Positions 27,687 to 36,579 of a stretch of 64,000 nucleotides of DNA are shown here, piece by piece (the stretch's first letter is position 1; every line of letters begins with the position of its first letter). This stretch comes from Candidatus Macondimonas diazotrophica (GTDB lineage Bacteria; Pseudomonadota; Gammaproteobacteria; UBA5335): the NCBI RefSeq assembly GCF_004684205.1, contig NZ_SRIO01000011.1, positions 1-64,000 on the forward strand. The letters are read 5' to 3'. The notes under the pieces are model-generated. The model made no database searches. It was given only the letters and a program-made list of their open reading frames with translations, and was not told where the DNA came from. A program made the position numbers and the translations under genes.

Positions 27687-27881
27687 ATGCCCACCCTACC
27701 CGCGAGCGCTCCACAAACCCCGATCGCTGCACCACAAACCGTCGCGGCCAGGATGGTGCCCGCAGTCGTCTTTGCCCTGCTCGGCGGCGCGCTGCTTTAT
27801 CTGGCCGGCTTTGCCGCATCGCCCAGCCTGCACAACGCTGCGCACGATACGCGTCATGCCGTTGTCTTCCCCTGCCATTGA
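27687..27881 (+). CDS. cbtB: Cobalt transporter subunit CbtB
   Basis: A 64-residue membrane protein with a single hydrophobic helix (ARMVPAVVFALLGGALLYLAGF) and a C-terminal histidine-rich segment HNAAHDTRHAVVFPCH, as expected for CbtB, the small partner of CbtA in cobalt uptake. It starts 3 bp after cbiA and precedes cbtA. Confidence 0.88.
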   Translation: MPTLPASAPQTPIAAPQTVAARMVPAVVFALLGGALLYLAGFAASPSLHNAAHDTRHAVVFPCH

Positions 27882-27891
27882 GCGTCAGCCG

Positions 27892-28566
27892 ATGCACGCC
27901 GCCGGATTTCGACATCGCCTGCTGATCGCGCTGACAGCGGCCATCATAGCCGGAACGCTGCTCACGGCCGTGCAGCAGGTCCGGGTCGTGCCGCTGATTC
28001 TCGAAGCCGAGCGCTATGAGCACGGCGCCCATCCGCAGGGGATGGACGGCCCTGCGGGGGGGCATGATTCTCGCGCCGGCAGCGCTCTGCGCGCCGTGCA
28101 GACCGCCATGGCCAACCTGGTGATGGCCTGCGGTTTTGCCATGCTGCTGGCGGCCGCAACGACGCTGCGCGGCGTCCGGCTTGACGGGCGCTCAGGCCTG
28201 TTCTGGGGGATTCTGGGCTATGCCGTGTTCTTCGTGGCGCCGGCCATCGGCCTGCCGCCCGAGCTGCCCGGCGCGCAAACCGCCGAATTGGCGGCACGCC
28301 AGCAAGGATGGCTGCTGGCCGTGGGCGGGGCCGCCTCGGGTCTTGCGATGATCGGGTTCGCCGCGAGCCCGTTGATCCGGGGCTTCGGCCTGGTGCTGAT
28401 CCTCGCGCCTCACCTGATGGGCGCACCCGAGGCGGCGCGCGCCCTCGGTACCGTGCCGCCCAATCTGACGCACGCCTTCATCGTCGCCACAGCCGTGACC
28501 AATGCCCTGTTCTGGCTCGTGTTGGGCGGCACGTTCGGCCTGCTCGACCAGCGCTGGAGCCCTTGA
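27892..28566 (+). CDS. cbtA: Cobalt transporter subunit CbtA
   Basis: A 224-residue inner-membrane protein with about five hydrophobic helices (LLIALTAAIIAGTLLTAV, MANLVMACGFAMLLAAATTL, LFWGILGYAVFFVAPAIGLPPELPG, WLLAVGGAASGLAMIGF, AFIVATAVTNALFWLVLGG). It carries the CbtA hallmark ...FVAPAIGLPPELPG. Together with CbtB it should import cobalt for the chelatase. The start at 27892 is preferred to an ATG at 27856 inside cbtB; the ribosome site is weak, so coupling to cbtB is likely. Confidence 0.88.
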   Translation: MHAAGFRHRLLIALTAAIIAGTLLTAVQQVRVVPLILEAERYEHGAHPQGMDGPAGGHDSRAGSALRAVQTAMANLVMACGFAMLLAAATTLRGVRLDGRSGLFWGILGYAVFFVAPAIGLPPELPGAQTAELAARQQGWLLAVGGAASGLAMIGFAASPLIRGFGLVLILAPHLMGAPEAARALGTVPPNLTHAFIVATAVTNALFWLVLGGTFGLLDQRWSP

Positions 28567-28568
28567 GC

Positions 28569-29366
28569 ATGGGTACGGTGTGGTTCGTCGGCGCCGGACC
28601 GGGTGATCCCGACCTGATCACGGTCAAGGGGCGGGATCTGATTGCCTCCGCCGGCGCGATTCTCTATGCCGGCTCGCTGGTGTCCGAGGCGGCCTTGCGT
28701 TGGGCGCCGCCCGGTTGCGCGGTGGCCGATTCGAAGACCATGACGCTGGAAGAAATCAGCGCCTGGCTGATCGGACAAGCGCAGCGCCACGCAGTTGTGG
28801 TGCGTCTGCAGACCGGCGATCCGAGTCTTTACGGCACCCTGATCGAGCTGGCGCAACCGCTGGATGCGGCGGGCATCGATATTGCCGTCGTTCCGGGCAT
28901 TTCCTCGGCGATGGCGGCGGCGGCCAGCGCGGTGGAAAGCCTGACACTGCCGGAGATCACTCAGACGGTGATCCTGACCCGTGTCGCCGGACGCACCCCC
29001 ATGCCCGCCGGCGAGTCGCTCGCCGAGCTGGCGCGCCATCGCTGCACGCTGTGCCTGTTTCTGTCCATCACCCTGCTCAAGACGGTGCAGGATGAATTGC
29101 GCGATGCCGGTTGGCCGGACGATGCGCCGGTGCTGGTGGTGCACAAGGCGAGCTGGCCCGGGGAGGAACGGATCATCCGGGGCACACTCGCCGATATCCG
29201 CGAGCGCTGTCGCACCGCCCGAATCAACAGTCAGGCCATGATCATCGCCAGTCCGGCACTGGGCGCGCGCCACTGGCCGGTGGTCGCCAAATCCCGGCTT
29301 TACGACCCCACCTTCACCCATCGCTTCCGCCGCGGCGCAACACCACCGGTCGAGGACAAGCCATGA
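28569..29366 (+). CDS. cbiF: Cobalt-precorrin-4 C11-methyltransferase
   Basis: A 265-residue SAM-dependent tetrapyrrole methylase, MGTVWFVGAGPGDPDLITVKGRDLIASA onward, with VVRLQTGDPSLYGTL and VPGISSAMAAAASAVESLTLPEITQTVILTRVAGRTPMP, which is the CbiF/CobM signature. It methylates C11 of the corrin ring. ATGA overlap with cbiX. Confidence 0.93.
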   Translation: MGTVWFVGAGPGDPDLITVKGRDLIASAGAILYAGSLVSEAALRWAPPGCAVADSKTMTLEEISAWLIGQAQRHAVVVRLQTGDPSLYGTLIELAQPLDAAGIDIAVVPGISSAMAAAASAVESLTLPEITQTVILTRVAGRTPMPAGESLAELARHRCTLCLFLSITLLKTVQDELRDAGWPDDAPVLVVHKASWPGEERIIRGTLADIRERCRTARINSQAMIIASPALGARHWPVVAKSRLYDPTFTHRFRRGATPPVEDKP

Positions 29367-30205
29367 ATGACGTCATCCTGCTCATTGGTCACGGCTCGCG
29401 CGAGCCGGCGGGCAACCACGAGATCGAGATGTTTGCCCAGATCTGGCGACAGCAGCAGCCCGACTGGACGATCGAGGTGTGCTTCATCGAATTTGCCGAG
29501 GTGCTCATCGCCGAGGGCCTGGCGCGGGCAGCACGGCGGGCCCGACGGGTGGTGGTCGTCCCGCTCATCCTCAATGCCGCTGGCCACGTGAAGATGGAGA
29601 TCCCGGAACACATCGAGGCGGCGCGCCGCAACCATCCCGAAACCGAGTTCGTCTACGCGCCGCATCTGGATGCCTGCGATCCCATCCTGGCGATCCTGAA
29701 GCGACAGCTGCGCACCGCCATGCACGAGCTGGACATGCCCGACCCCCGCACCACCGGCGTGATCCTGCTCGGCCGGGGGGCTTCGGACCGCATGGCCAAC
29801 GGCGAGGTCGCCAAGATGGCGCGCTGGCTGCAGGAGTCCAGCGACCATGAACTGGTCGACACCGCCTTTACCGGCATCACCCATCCACGCCTGGAGCGGG
29901 TCGTCCAGCGTCACGCGCAGCTGGGCATGATGCAGCTCATCGTCCTGCCCTACTACCTCTTTACCGGAACGCTGATGCAGCGCATCGAGCGGCAGGTGGC
30001 CCATCTGCAACGGCAGTACCCGCACCTGCGCATTGCCTGTGGCGTGCATTTCGGTTTCGAGGCGGAAATCTTCGACCTGCTCACCCTGCGCGTCGCCGAG
30101 GCGGGCTGCGAGACCACGCGCATGCCCTGCGACGGCTGCAAGTACCGTGAATTCGCCCACACGCACGGCCACGGTCATCATTCGCATGCGGTGGCGATGC
30201 CGTGA
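29363..30205 (+). CDS. cbiX: Sirohydrochlorin cobaltochelatase CbiX (long form)
   Basis: A 280-residue two-domain chelatase that inserts cobalt into sirohydrochlorin, the first committed step of the anaerobic route. The first half begins VILLIGHGSREPAGN with the metal-handling His, and the second half repeats the fold (GVILLGRGASDRMANGEVAKMARWL). The C-terminus holds MPCDGCKYREF, the MXCXXC-type Fe-S motif of long CbiX, and an HTHGHGHHSHAV histidine run. This identifies the cobalt-early (anaerobic) pathway. It overlaps cbiF and cbiC by 4 bp each. Confidence 0.93.
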   Translation: MNDVILLIGHGSREPAGNHEIEMFAQIWRQQQPDWTIEVCFIEFAEVLIAEGLARAARRARRVVVVPLILNAAGHVKMEIPEHIEAARRNHPETEFVYAPHLDACDPILAILKRQLRTAMHELDMPDPRTTGVILLGRGASDRMANGEVAKMARWLQESSDHELVDTAFTGITHPRLERVVQRHAQLGMMQLIVLPYYLFTGTLMQRIERQVAHLQRQYPHLRIACGVHFGFEAEIFDLLTLRVAEAGCETTRMPCDGCKYREFAHTHGHGHHSHAVAMP

Positions 30206-30864
30206 CCAATACCATCACCGAGCAGCTGACCCCGGCCGGCCGGCAGATCGAGCACGATTCCTTCGCCATCGTCGATCGCGAAGCCGGTGCGCACACCTAC
30301 AGCGCCGCCGAGTGGCCGATCGTGCGGCGCATGATTCACGCCACCGCCGATTTCGAATTCAACGGCCTGACGCGCTTTCATCCTCAGGCGGTCGCCGCAG
30401 GCGTTGCGGCCATTCTCGCCGGCCGGCCCCTGGTGGCCGATGTCGAGATGATCCTCGCCGGACTGTCGGCGCCGCGTCTGGCCCATTTCGGCGTGGCTCT
30501 GCACCAGTTCATCGCGGCGCCGGAAGTCATCGACCAGGCGCGCAGCGCAAACACCACCCGCGCAGTGCAGGCCATGCGCTGCGCCCATCGGCGAGGGCTG
30601 CTCGAGGACGGCATCATCGCGGTTGGCAATGCGCCCACCGCCCTGCTCGAGGTGGTGCGTCTGATCGAGGTGCATGCGCTGCGCCCCGCGCTGGTCATCG
30701 GCATGCCGGTGGGTTTCGTATCGGCAGCGGAGTCCAAGGCCACGCTTGCCCAGCTCGAGCGAGTGCCCTGGATTGTCATCGACGGCCGCAAGGGCGGCTC
30801 GACGCTGGTGGTTGCGGCCATCCATGCGCTGCTGGCGCTGGCCGAGTCGCAGCAGTCGGCGTGA
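30202..30864 (+). CDS. cbiC: Cobalt-precorrin-8 methylmutase
   Basis: A 220-residue methylmutase that moves the C11 methyl group to C12 to give cobyrinic acid. The family block RRMIHATADFEFNGLTRFHPQAV, the His in the ISH-like region, NAPTALLEVVRLIE and RPALVIGMPVGFVSAAESKATL are visible. GTG start overlaps the cbiX stop. Confidence 0.93.
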   Translation: MTNTITEQLTPAGRQIEHDSFAIVDREAGAHTYSAAEWPIVRRMIHATADFEFNGLTRFHPQAVAAGVAAILAGRPLVADVEMILAGLSAPRLAHFGVALHQFIAAPEVIDQARSANTTRAVQAMRCAHRRGLLEDGIIAVGNAPTALLEVVRLIEVHALRPALVIGMPVGFVSAAESKATLAQLERVPWIVIDGRKGGSTLVVAAIHALLALAESQQSA

Positions 30865-30883
30865 GACGGCGAGGCGGCGCGGC

Positions 30884-31996
30884 ATGATGTCCAAGACCCG
30901 AACCCGAGGGACGCGCACCGGTTTCACCACTGGCGCGTGCAGCGCCGCTGCGGCAAGGGCGGCGACCCTGGGGCTGATGCGCGGGGTCGTGCCCGAGACG
31001 GTGGAGTGTCTGCTGCCCAATGGCGAGGAGGTGCGCTTTCCCGTCTGCGAGGGCGGCTTCGAAGGCGGCATCGCCCGGGCCGTGGTCGTCAAGGATGCCG
31101 GTGATGATCCGGACTGTACCCACGGCGCCCACCTCACCGCTGCGGTGGGTCCCCTCCCCGCAGCGCCGGGCGAGGTATGGCTCAAGGGCGGCCCTGGCAT
31201 CGGCGTCGTCACACTGCCTGGGCTGGGCCTGCCGGTCGGTGAGGCGGCGATCAATCCCGTGCCGCGCCGCAACATCGAATCCAACGTTCGCATCGCGGCC
31301 GGCGATCTGCTGCGCATCCTCGGCCTGGAGGTGACGCTCTCGGTTCCCGAAGGTGAGGCCATGGCGCGCAAGACCCTGAACGCCCGTCTCGGCATCGTCG
31401 GGGGTATCTCCATCCTCGGCACCACCGGCATCGTACGCCCCTACTCCACGGCCGCGTTTCGCGCCAGCGTGATCCAGGGCGTCGAGGTGGCGGTGGCGCA
31501 GGGACAGGATACCGTGGTGCTGACCACGGGTGGCCGCACGGAGAAGTTCGTCATTCAGGAACTGCCTGATTTGGCACCAGCCTGTTTTGTCCAGATGGGG
31601 GACTTTCTGCGCTATGCCCTCGACACGGCGGTCCGCACCGGCATCCGGCACGTGGTGATCGGCGGCATGGTCGGCAAGCTCACCAAGATGGCCCAGGGCG
31701 AAACCATCACTCACGCCGGACGCGCCGAGGTGGACATGAATCTACTGGCCGGACTCGCCGCAGGCTGCGGCGCGCCGGCAGCCGTCTGCGCAGACATCCG
31801 GGCGGCGGAAACGGCGCGTTATGCCGCCGAGCGCATGGCTGAACTGGGCCTGGCGGCAGCCTTTCACCACGCTTTGGCCTGCGCCGTGATCGACACGCTC
31901 GTCGGGCGCTACCCCAGGCGATTCACCCTGCGGGTTCTGGTCTGTGACTTCGACGGCCACAAGATGGCCGAGGAATACCATGATGGACGCTGCTGA
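30884..31996 (+). CDS. cbiD: Cobalt-precorrin-5B C1-methyltransferase CbiD
   Basis: A 370-residue CbiD, the anaerobic-pathway C1-methyltransferase that has no counterpart in the aerobic route. Its start MSKTRTRGTRTGFTTGACSAAAARAATLGLM is the CbiD signature; RNIESNVRIA, GGISILGTTGIVRPYSTAAFRASV and VIGGMVGKLTKMAQGETITHAGRAEVDMNLLA also match. Start is at 30884 or the adjacent ATG at 30887. Overlaps the next gene by 17 bp. Confidence 0.95.
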   Translation: MMSKTRTRGTRTGFTTGACSAAAARAATLGLMRGVVPETVECLLPNGEEVRFPVCEGGFEGGIARAVVVKDAGDDPDCTHGAHLTAAVGPLPAAPGEVWLKGGPGIGVVTLPGLGLPVGEAAINPVPRRNIESNVRIAAGDLLRILGLEVTLSVPEGEAMARKTLNARLGIVGGISILGTTGIVRPYSTAAFRASVIQGVEVAVAQGQDTVVLTTGGRTEKFVIQELPDLAPACFVQMGDFLRYALDTAVRTGIRHVVIGGMVGKLTKMAQGETITHAGRAEVDMNLLAGLAAGCGAPAAVCADIRAAETARYAAERMAELGLAAAFHHALACAVIDTLVGRYPRRFTLRVLVCDFDGHKMAEEYHDGRC

Positions 31997-33314
31997 ACAT
32001 CGGGCTTGCCCGCCCGGCCCCGAACCGCACCCCCGTTGCCGCATCATCGGCGTGCTGGACGACGGCCCTGCCAGCCTGGGCGCGCGGGCACTGGATCATC
32101 TGGCGCATGCGGATCTGGTGATCGGCGCGGCGCGCACGCTGGCGCTGTTCGCCGGGCACCTGCCCGCACAGGCCGAGCGGCGCGACCTGACCGGCCGGCT
32201 GCGCGCGGTGCCGATGTGGATTCGCTCGGCGCTGGGCGAAGGACGGCGCGTCGTCGTGCTGGCGACGGGCGATCCACTGTGCCATGGCATCGCCGCGTAC
32301 CTGCAGGCGCATCTGTGCATCGATGCGTGCGAGGTGCTACCGAATGTGTCCACGGTGCAACTGGCCTGCGCGCGGTTGGGGCTGCCGTGGCACGACCTGA
32401 AGATCGTCTCGGTGCACGGCCGCGATTGCGGGGAATGGTTGCCCGATGCCGATCCGGACCACGGCCTCTACCCGCTACGGCATGCCCTGGAACAGGCCGA
32501 AAGGCTGGCCATTTTCACCAGCCCCGACAACGGCCCGGACCGGATTGCCCGCATGCTGGTGGCCGCGGGGGTCGACGCGGACTGGCACATGGCGGTCGCC
32601 GAGCGGCTGCTGCAGGCCGGAGAGCGCGTGCGCGCCGACTGCACCATTGCCGAGGCGGCGCAGATGCGCTTCGCAGACCCGAACGTCGTGCTGCTCTGGC
32701 GCGCCACGCCACGGCCGCGACCGGTACGGTTTGGTCTGCCCGATGAGTCCTATCAGCCGCGCCAGCCGGACAAGGGGCTGATCACCAAACGTGAAGTGCG
32801 CGCGCTGGTGCTCGCGCGCTTGCAGCTGCGCACCGACAGCATCGTCTGGGACATCGGTGCGGGCTCCGGGAGTGTGGGTCTGGAGGCGGCGCAGCTCTGC
32901 CCGGACGGCTATGTCTATGCCATCGAGAAGAACGCCGAGGATGCCGTTATCGCCGCCCGCAACGGCGCGCGGCTGGGTGTGCACAACTACGCCCTGGCTC
33001 ACGCCAAGGCGCCGCAAGGCATGGCGCACTGGCCTGCGCCCGACGCTGTCTTCATCGGCGGCTCGGGCGGCGAACTGGACACGCTCATCCGCATCGCGCT
33101 GATGCGTCTGAAGCCGGATGGTGTTCTGGTGATGAGCTTCGTCACCTTCGAAAACCTCGGCGCCGCACTGGCCACGCTGAAGGCATTGGGCGCAGTGTGG
33201 GACATCACGCAACTGCAGGCCGCACGCAGCCGCCCTTTGCTCGACATGCACCGCCTCGCCGCCGAGAACCCGGTATGGGTCGTGTGCGCCACACCCGGAG
33301 CGACCGATGACTGA
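31980..33314 (+). CDS. cobL: CbiE-CbiT fusion (CobL type)
   Basis: A 444-residue two-domain enzyme. Residues about 20-225 form the C5-methyltransferase CbiE (IIGVLDDGPASLGARALDHLAHADLVIGAARTL, VVVLATGDPLCHGIAAYL, VLPNVSTVQLACARLGLPW). Residues about 255-440 form the C15-methyltransferase and decarboxylase CbiT (ITKREVRALVLARLQLRTDSIVWDIGAGSGSVGLEAAQL, VFIGGSGGELDTLI). Fusion is common in proteobacteria and is called CobL even in anaerobic-type operons. Start at 31980 or 31983. Confidence 0.93.
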   Translation: MMDAAEHRACPPGPEPHPRCRIIGVLDDGPASLGARALDHLAHADLVIGAARTLALFAGHLPAQAERRDLTGRLRAVPMWIRSALGEGRRVVVLATGDPLCHGIAAYLQAHLCIDACEVLPNVSTVQLACARLGLPWHDLKIVSVHGRDCGEWLPDADPDHGLYPLRHALEQAERLAIFTSPDNGPDRIARMLVAAGVDADWHMAVAERLLQAGERVRADCTIAEAAQMRFADPNVVLLWRATPRPRPVRFGLPDESYQPRQPDKGLITKREVRALVLARLQLRTDSIVWDIGAGSGSVGLEAAQLCPDGYVYAIEKNAEDAVIAARNGARLGVHNYALAHAKAPQGMAHWPAPDAVFIGGSGGELDTLIRIALMRLKPDGVLVMSFVTFENLGAALATLKALGAVWDITQLQAARSRPLLDMHRLAAENPVWVVCATPGATDD

Positions 33315-34086
33315 ACCGGGCACGCTCTATGGTCTGTCCCTCGGTCCCGGCGATCCGGCACTCATCACCCGCCGCGCCTGGACACTGCTGCACGGCGAAG
33401 CCCTGTGGGCCTACCCGGTGCGCCGCAAAGGCGGCGCCAGCTATGCGCTGGACATCGTCCGGCGCGCCGGACTCGCGGTACCGCCGGACGCCACCGCGCT
33501 GCAGTTTCCCATGACCCACGATGCCACACGTCTGACCCGCTATTGGCTTGCCGCGGCTTACACGGTGCAGGCGCATCTGGCCGTCGGACGGGATGTCTGT
33601 TTTCTGGTGGAAGGCGACGCCTCGACCTATTCCACCTTCGGCCATCTGGCCCGCACGCTGGCCGCGCTCGAGCCGGCAGCACGCATCGTGACGGTTCCGG
33701 GAGTGAGCGCCTATCACGCCGCCGCGGCCCGGCTGGGCATGCCGCTGGCCGATACCGACGAGGCCATTGCCATCGTTCCGGCGGCCTACGGCATCGACAC
33801 CGTCGAAGCACTACTCGATGGGTTCGACACCCTCGTACTGCTCAAGGTCAAGCCGCTGCTCGATCCGCTCATCGCACTGCTGTCGCGGCGCGGGCTGTTG
33901 GCGCACACCCGGTTCATCGAAAAGATCGGCACGCCCGAGGAACGTACGGTCTGCGACGTGACGCGGCTGTGCAATACCGAGGTGAACTATCTGTCATTGC
34001 TGCTGGTGCGCAATCCGTACCGGGCGCGCGGTCCCATGGTGCGGGGCTGCCGCCGGAAATCCTCCACCCCGGAGCCTCCCCCATGA
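33307..34086 (+). CDS. cbiL: Cobalt-precorrin-2 C20-methyltransferase
   Basis: A 259-residue tetrapyrrole methylase, TLYGLSLGPGDPALITRRAWTLLHGEALWAYPV onward, with FLVEGDASTYSTFGHLARTL, VPGVSAYHAAAARLGMPLADTDEAIAIVPA and LLKVKPLLDPLI, which mark the C20-methyltransferase CbiL/CobI. Overlaps cobL by 8 bp and the following cbiG gene by 4 bp. Confidence 0.93.
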   Translation: MTEPGTLYGLSLGPGDPALITRRAWTLLHGEALWAYPVRRKGGASYALDIVRRAGLAVPPDATALQFPMTHDATRLTRYWLAAAYTVQAHLAVGRDVCFLVEGDASTYSTFGHLARTLAALEPAARIVTVPGVSAYHAAAARLGMPLADTDEAIAIVPAAYGIDTVEALLDGFDTLVLLKVKPLLDPLIALLSRRGLLAHTRFIEKIGTPEERTVCDVTRLCNTEVNYLSLLLVRNPYRARGPMVRGCRRKSSTPEPPP

Positions 34087-34835
34087 ATGTCGATCCACCC
34101 CGCGTCGCTCTCGTCGCCATCACCCGCCACGGCGCAGCCCAGCTCGTCCGGCTCGCGCCCGCTCTGCCCCAGGCGGAAGTCGTGGTCCCGGAAAAGTTCG
34201 CGGCCACCATGGCCGACCTGCCCCATTGCGTGCAGGTCTACGCCGGTGCCCTGAGTGCACAGATCGGCGGCCTGTTCACGCGCTATGACCAGATCGTGTT
34301 CTTCATTTCCCTGGGCGCGGTGGTGCGCCTGATCGCGCCGCATCTCAAGTCCAAAGACGAGGATCCGGGCGTGCTGGTGGTGGACGATGCCGCGCAATTC
34401 GTCATTCCCGTCTTGTCCGGCCACGTCGGCGGCGCCAATGCCTATGCCGAGCAGCTCGCCGACCGGCTGGGCGCCACGGTGGTCCTGACCACGGCATCAG
34501 ATGTGGGGGCCACCATTCCGGTCGATATTCTCGGGCGCGAGCTCGGCTGGCGGCTGGAGGCGCCCAAAATCAATGTGACCCGGGTTTCCGCCCATGTCGT
34601 CAATGGGGAGCCGATCGCCTTCGTCCAGGAGGCCGGCGCGCGCAACTGGTGGACGCGCCAGACGCCGTTGCCCGCCAACATCGTGTGTTTCGACCGGTTC
34701 GAGGCGGTGGTGCTGGAGCGCTTTCGCGCCGTGCTGTGGGTGACGCACCGCAACATTGATCCGACGCTCTGGCAGCAGCTGGCGGAGCGGCTGGTGGTCT
34801 ACCGGCCACCGCAGGAGCCGGCGTGCGCCAGGTGA
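34083..34835 (+). CDS. cbiG: Cobalt-precorrin-5A hydrolase, CbiG N-terminal part
   Basis: A 250-residue CbiG core that opens the lactone ring of cobalt-precorrin-5A and releases acetaldehyde, a step unique to the anaerobic route. The segments YDQIVFFISLGAVVRLIAPHLKSKDEDPGVLVVDD, VIPVLSGHVGGANAYAEQLADRLGA and TTASDVGATIPVDILGRELGW are diagnostic. The usual CbiG C-terminal (CobE-like) domain is missing and is encoded by the next gene, overlapping by 13 bp. Confidence 0.92.
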   Translation: MNVDPPRVALVAITRHGAAQLVRLAPALPQAEVVVPEKFAATMADLPHCVQVYAGALSAQIGGLFTRYDQIVFFISLGAVVRLIAPHLKSKDEDPGVLVVDDAAQFVIPVLSGHVGGANAYAEQLADRLGATVVLTTASDVGATIPVDILGRELGWRLEAPKINVTRVSAHVVNGEPIAFVQEAGARNWWTRQTPLPANIVCFDRFEAVVLERFRAVLWVTHRNIDPTLWQQLAERLVVYRPPQEPACAR

Positions 34836-35224
34836 TCGTCGGGTTGGGCTGCGACCGGGACGCTGCGATCGGCACCGTGCGCGCGGCGGTGGATCAGGCG
34901 CTGGCGTTGGCCGGCCTCGAATCCACCGCGGTCGATGCGGTCGCCACCATCGACCGGAAACGCGATGAGGGCGCGATTCTCGCACTGGCCGCCGAGCGCG
35001 GCTGGACGCTGCATTTCTTTAGCGCCGCGGCGCTGGCGGTCGTGGCCGTACCCAGTCCTTCGGAAACAGTGCGGCGCCACATGGGCACGCCATCAGTGGC
35101 GGAAGCGGCTGCCTTGCTCGCGGCAGGCGCTGGCATCGAGGCGCTCGTTCTCGAAAAGCACAAACACCGGGGCACCGATGGCAAGCACGCCACGGTTTCC
35201 ATTGCCAGGAGGACATCGGCATGA
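34823..35224 (+). CDS. cobE: CobE / CbiG C-terminal domain protein
   Basis: A 133-residue stand-alone version of the CbiG C-terminal domain: RQVIVGLGCDRDAAIGTVRAAVDQALALAGL, AVATIDRKRDEGAILALA and VVAVPSPSETVRRHMGTPSVAEAAALLAAG match CobE. Its GTG start lies inside the cbiG stop region, so it is translated with cbiG, and together the two supply what many organisms have in one chain. Overlaps the next gene by 4 bp. Confidence 0.88.
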   Translation: MRQVIVGLGCDRDAAIGTVRAAVDQALALAGLESTAVDAVATIDRKRDEGAILALAAERGWTLHFFSAAALAVVAVPSPSETVRRHMGTPSVAEAAALLAAGAGIEALVLEKHKHRGTDGKHATVSIARRTSA

Positions 35225-36579
35225 GCAAGGGCAGGATTTTTCTGGTCGGTTTCGGCCCGGGCGCCGAAGCGCACATGACCCAGCGGGCGCGCGAGGCCAT
35301 CGCCGCTTCCGATGTGGTGATCGGCTACGCCACCTACATCAAGTTGGTCACACCCCTGCTGTCCGGCAAGCGGGTGATCCGCAAGGGCATGACCGAAGAA
35401 ATCGATCGTTGTGTCGAGGCTCATGCCCACGCGCGGGAGGGCCGTACCGTCGCGCTGATCTCCTCCGGCGACATCGGCATCTACGGCATGGCCGGTCCCA
35501 CCTACGAAGTCCTGCTGCAGGCCGGGTGGCATCCGGACAGCGACATCGAGGTCGAGGTCGTTCCGGGGGCAACCGCCCTGTCGGCCTGCGCCGCGCTGGT
35601 GGGCGCTCCCCTGACCCATGATTTCTGCGCCATCTCGCTCTCCGACCTGCTCACGCCCTGGCCGGTCATCGCGCGGCGGCTCGAGGCGGCCGCGCGCGCC
35701 GATTTTGTCGTGGCGCTCTACAACCCCAAGAGTGGCCGACGCACGGGACAAATCGTCGAGGCACAGCGTATCCTGCTCCGCCATCGCGCGCCGGATACCC
35801 CGGTCGCCGTGGTCAAGTCAGCCTACCGCCCGAAACAGTCGATCCAGGCCACGCGTCTGGCGGACATGGCCGACTGCGAGATCGGCATGCTGTCCACGGT
35901 GCTGATCGGCAATCGCAGCACCTACCGCCAGGCGGGGCTGATGATCACACCGCGCGGCTATGCCAACAAGTACGACGGGATCACCGGCGCGCTGAAATCC
36001 GGCGAACGGGCCGGGCGTTCGCTGAGCATGGGGCTCGACGGATGGCCGGCGTGCGTCCGGGCCTATCTGAGCGCGATGCCATCGTCCTCGCTGTCGGCGA
36101 CGGCGCAGGCGTTCGATGTGTCCATAGGAGAGGTCCTCTCGGCCATCGGCGGTGCCTCGGCGACCGATCCGGCCGGCGGCTACGTGGCTGCCGGCGCGCG
36201 TCCCGGGACCGAAATCGCCGTGCTGGAGGCGGCGCGCCGCTGGGGCCGCCTGCGCCTCGCCATGCACCACGAATCGGGCATCGCGGGCGAGCTGCAGTGC
36301 GCGGGGGATGACCTGTACACCTCCGGAGAACAGATGGAACTCGTCACCGCGCAGTTGCGCATGCACATCGACCTGACCCGCATCCACCGGATCTGGTTTG
36401 CCCGCTGCGGTGAACAGCGGCGCAGCGTGTACGGCGTCGATGCCGCGGGGGCGGGCGTGTTCACGCTGTCTCTGGACGCGGATGACCAGGACATCGATCC
36501 GCAGGCGGCGCAGCGCTTCGATCAGGACTGGCGCACCCTCACCCACCCCACCGAAATGGAGTTGCTGGCGCATGGCTGA
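35221..36579 (+). CDS. cbiH: Cobalt-precorrin-3B C17-methyltransferase with a HutX/ChuX-like C-terminal domain
   Basis: A 452-residue fusion. Residues 1-about 245 are the C17-methyltransferase ([104 protein letters not shown]). The remaining ~190 residues, after a [13 protein letters not shown] linker, look like a haem-utilisation HutX/ChuX fold: a helix-turn-helix-like [20 protein letters not shown], then [35 protein letters not shown]. Most CbiH proteins are about 250 residues. A fused haem-binding-like domain could carry or sense the tetrapyrrole; this is inference. Confidence 0.85.
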   Translation: MSKGRIFLVGFGPGAEAHMTQRAREAIAASDVVIGYATYIKLVTPLLSGKRVIRKGMTEEIDRCVEAHAHAREGRTVALISSGDIGIYGMAGPTYEVLLQAGWHPDSDIEVEVVPGATALSACAALVGAPLTHDFCAISLSDLLTPWPVIARRLEAAARADFVVALYNPKSGRRTGQIVEAQRILLRHRAPDTPVAVVKSAYRPKQSIQATRLADMADCEIGMLSTVLIGNRSTYRQAGLMITPRGYANKYDGITGALKSGERAGRSLSMGLDGWPACVRAYLSAMPSSSLSATAQAFDVSIGEVLSAIGGASATDPAGGYVAAGARPGTEIAVLEAARRWGRLRLAMHHESGIAGELQCAGDDLYTSGEQMELVTAQLRMHIDLTRIHRIWFARCGEQRRSVYGVDAAGAGVFTLSLDADDQDIDPQAAQRFDQDWRTLTHPTEMELLAHG

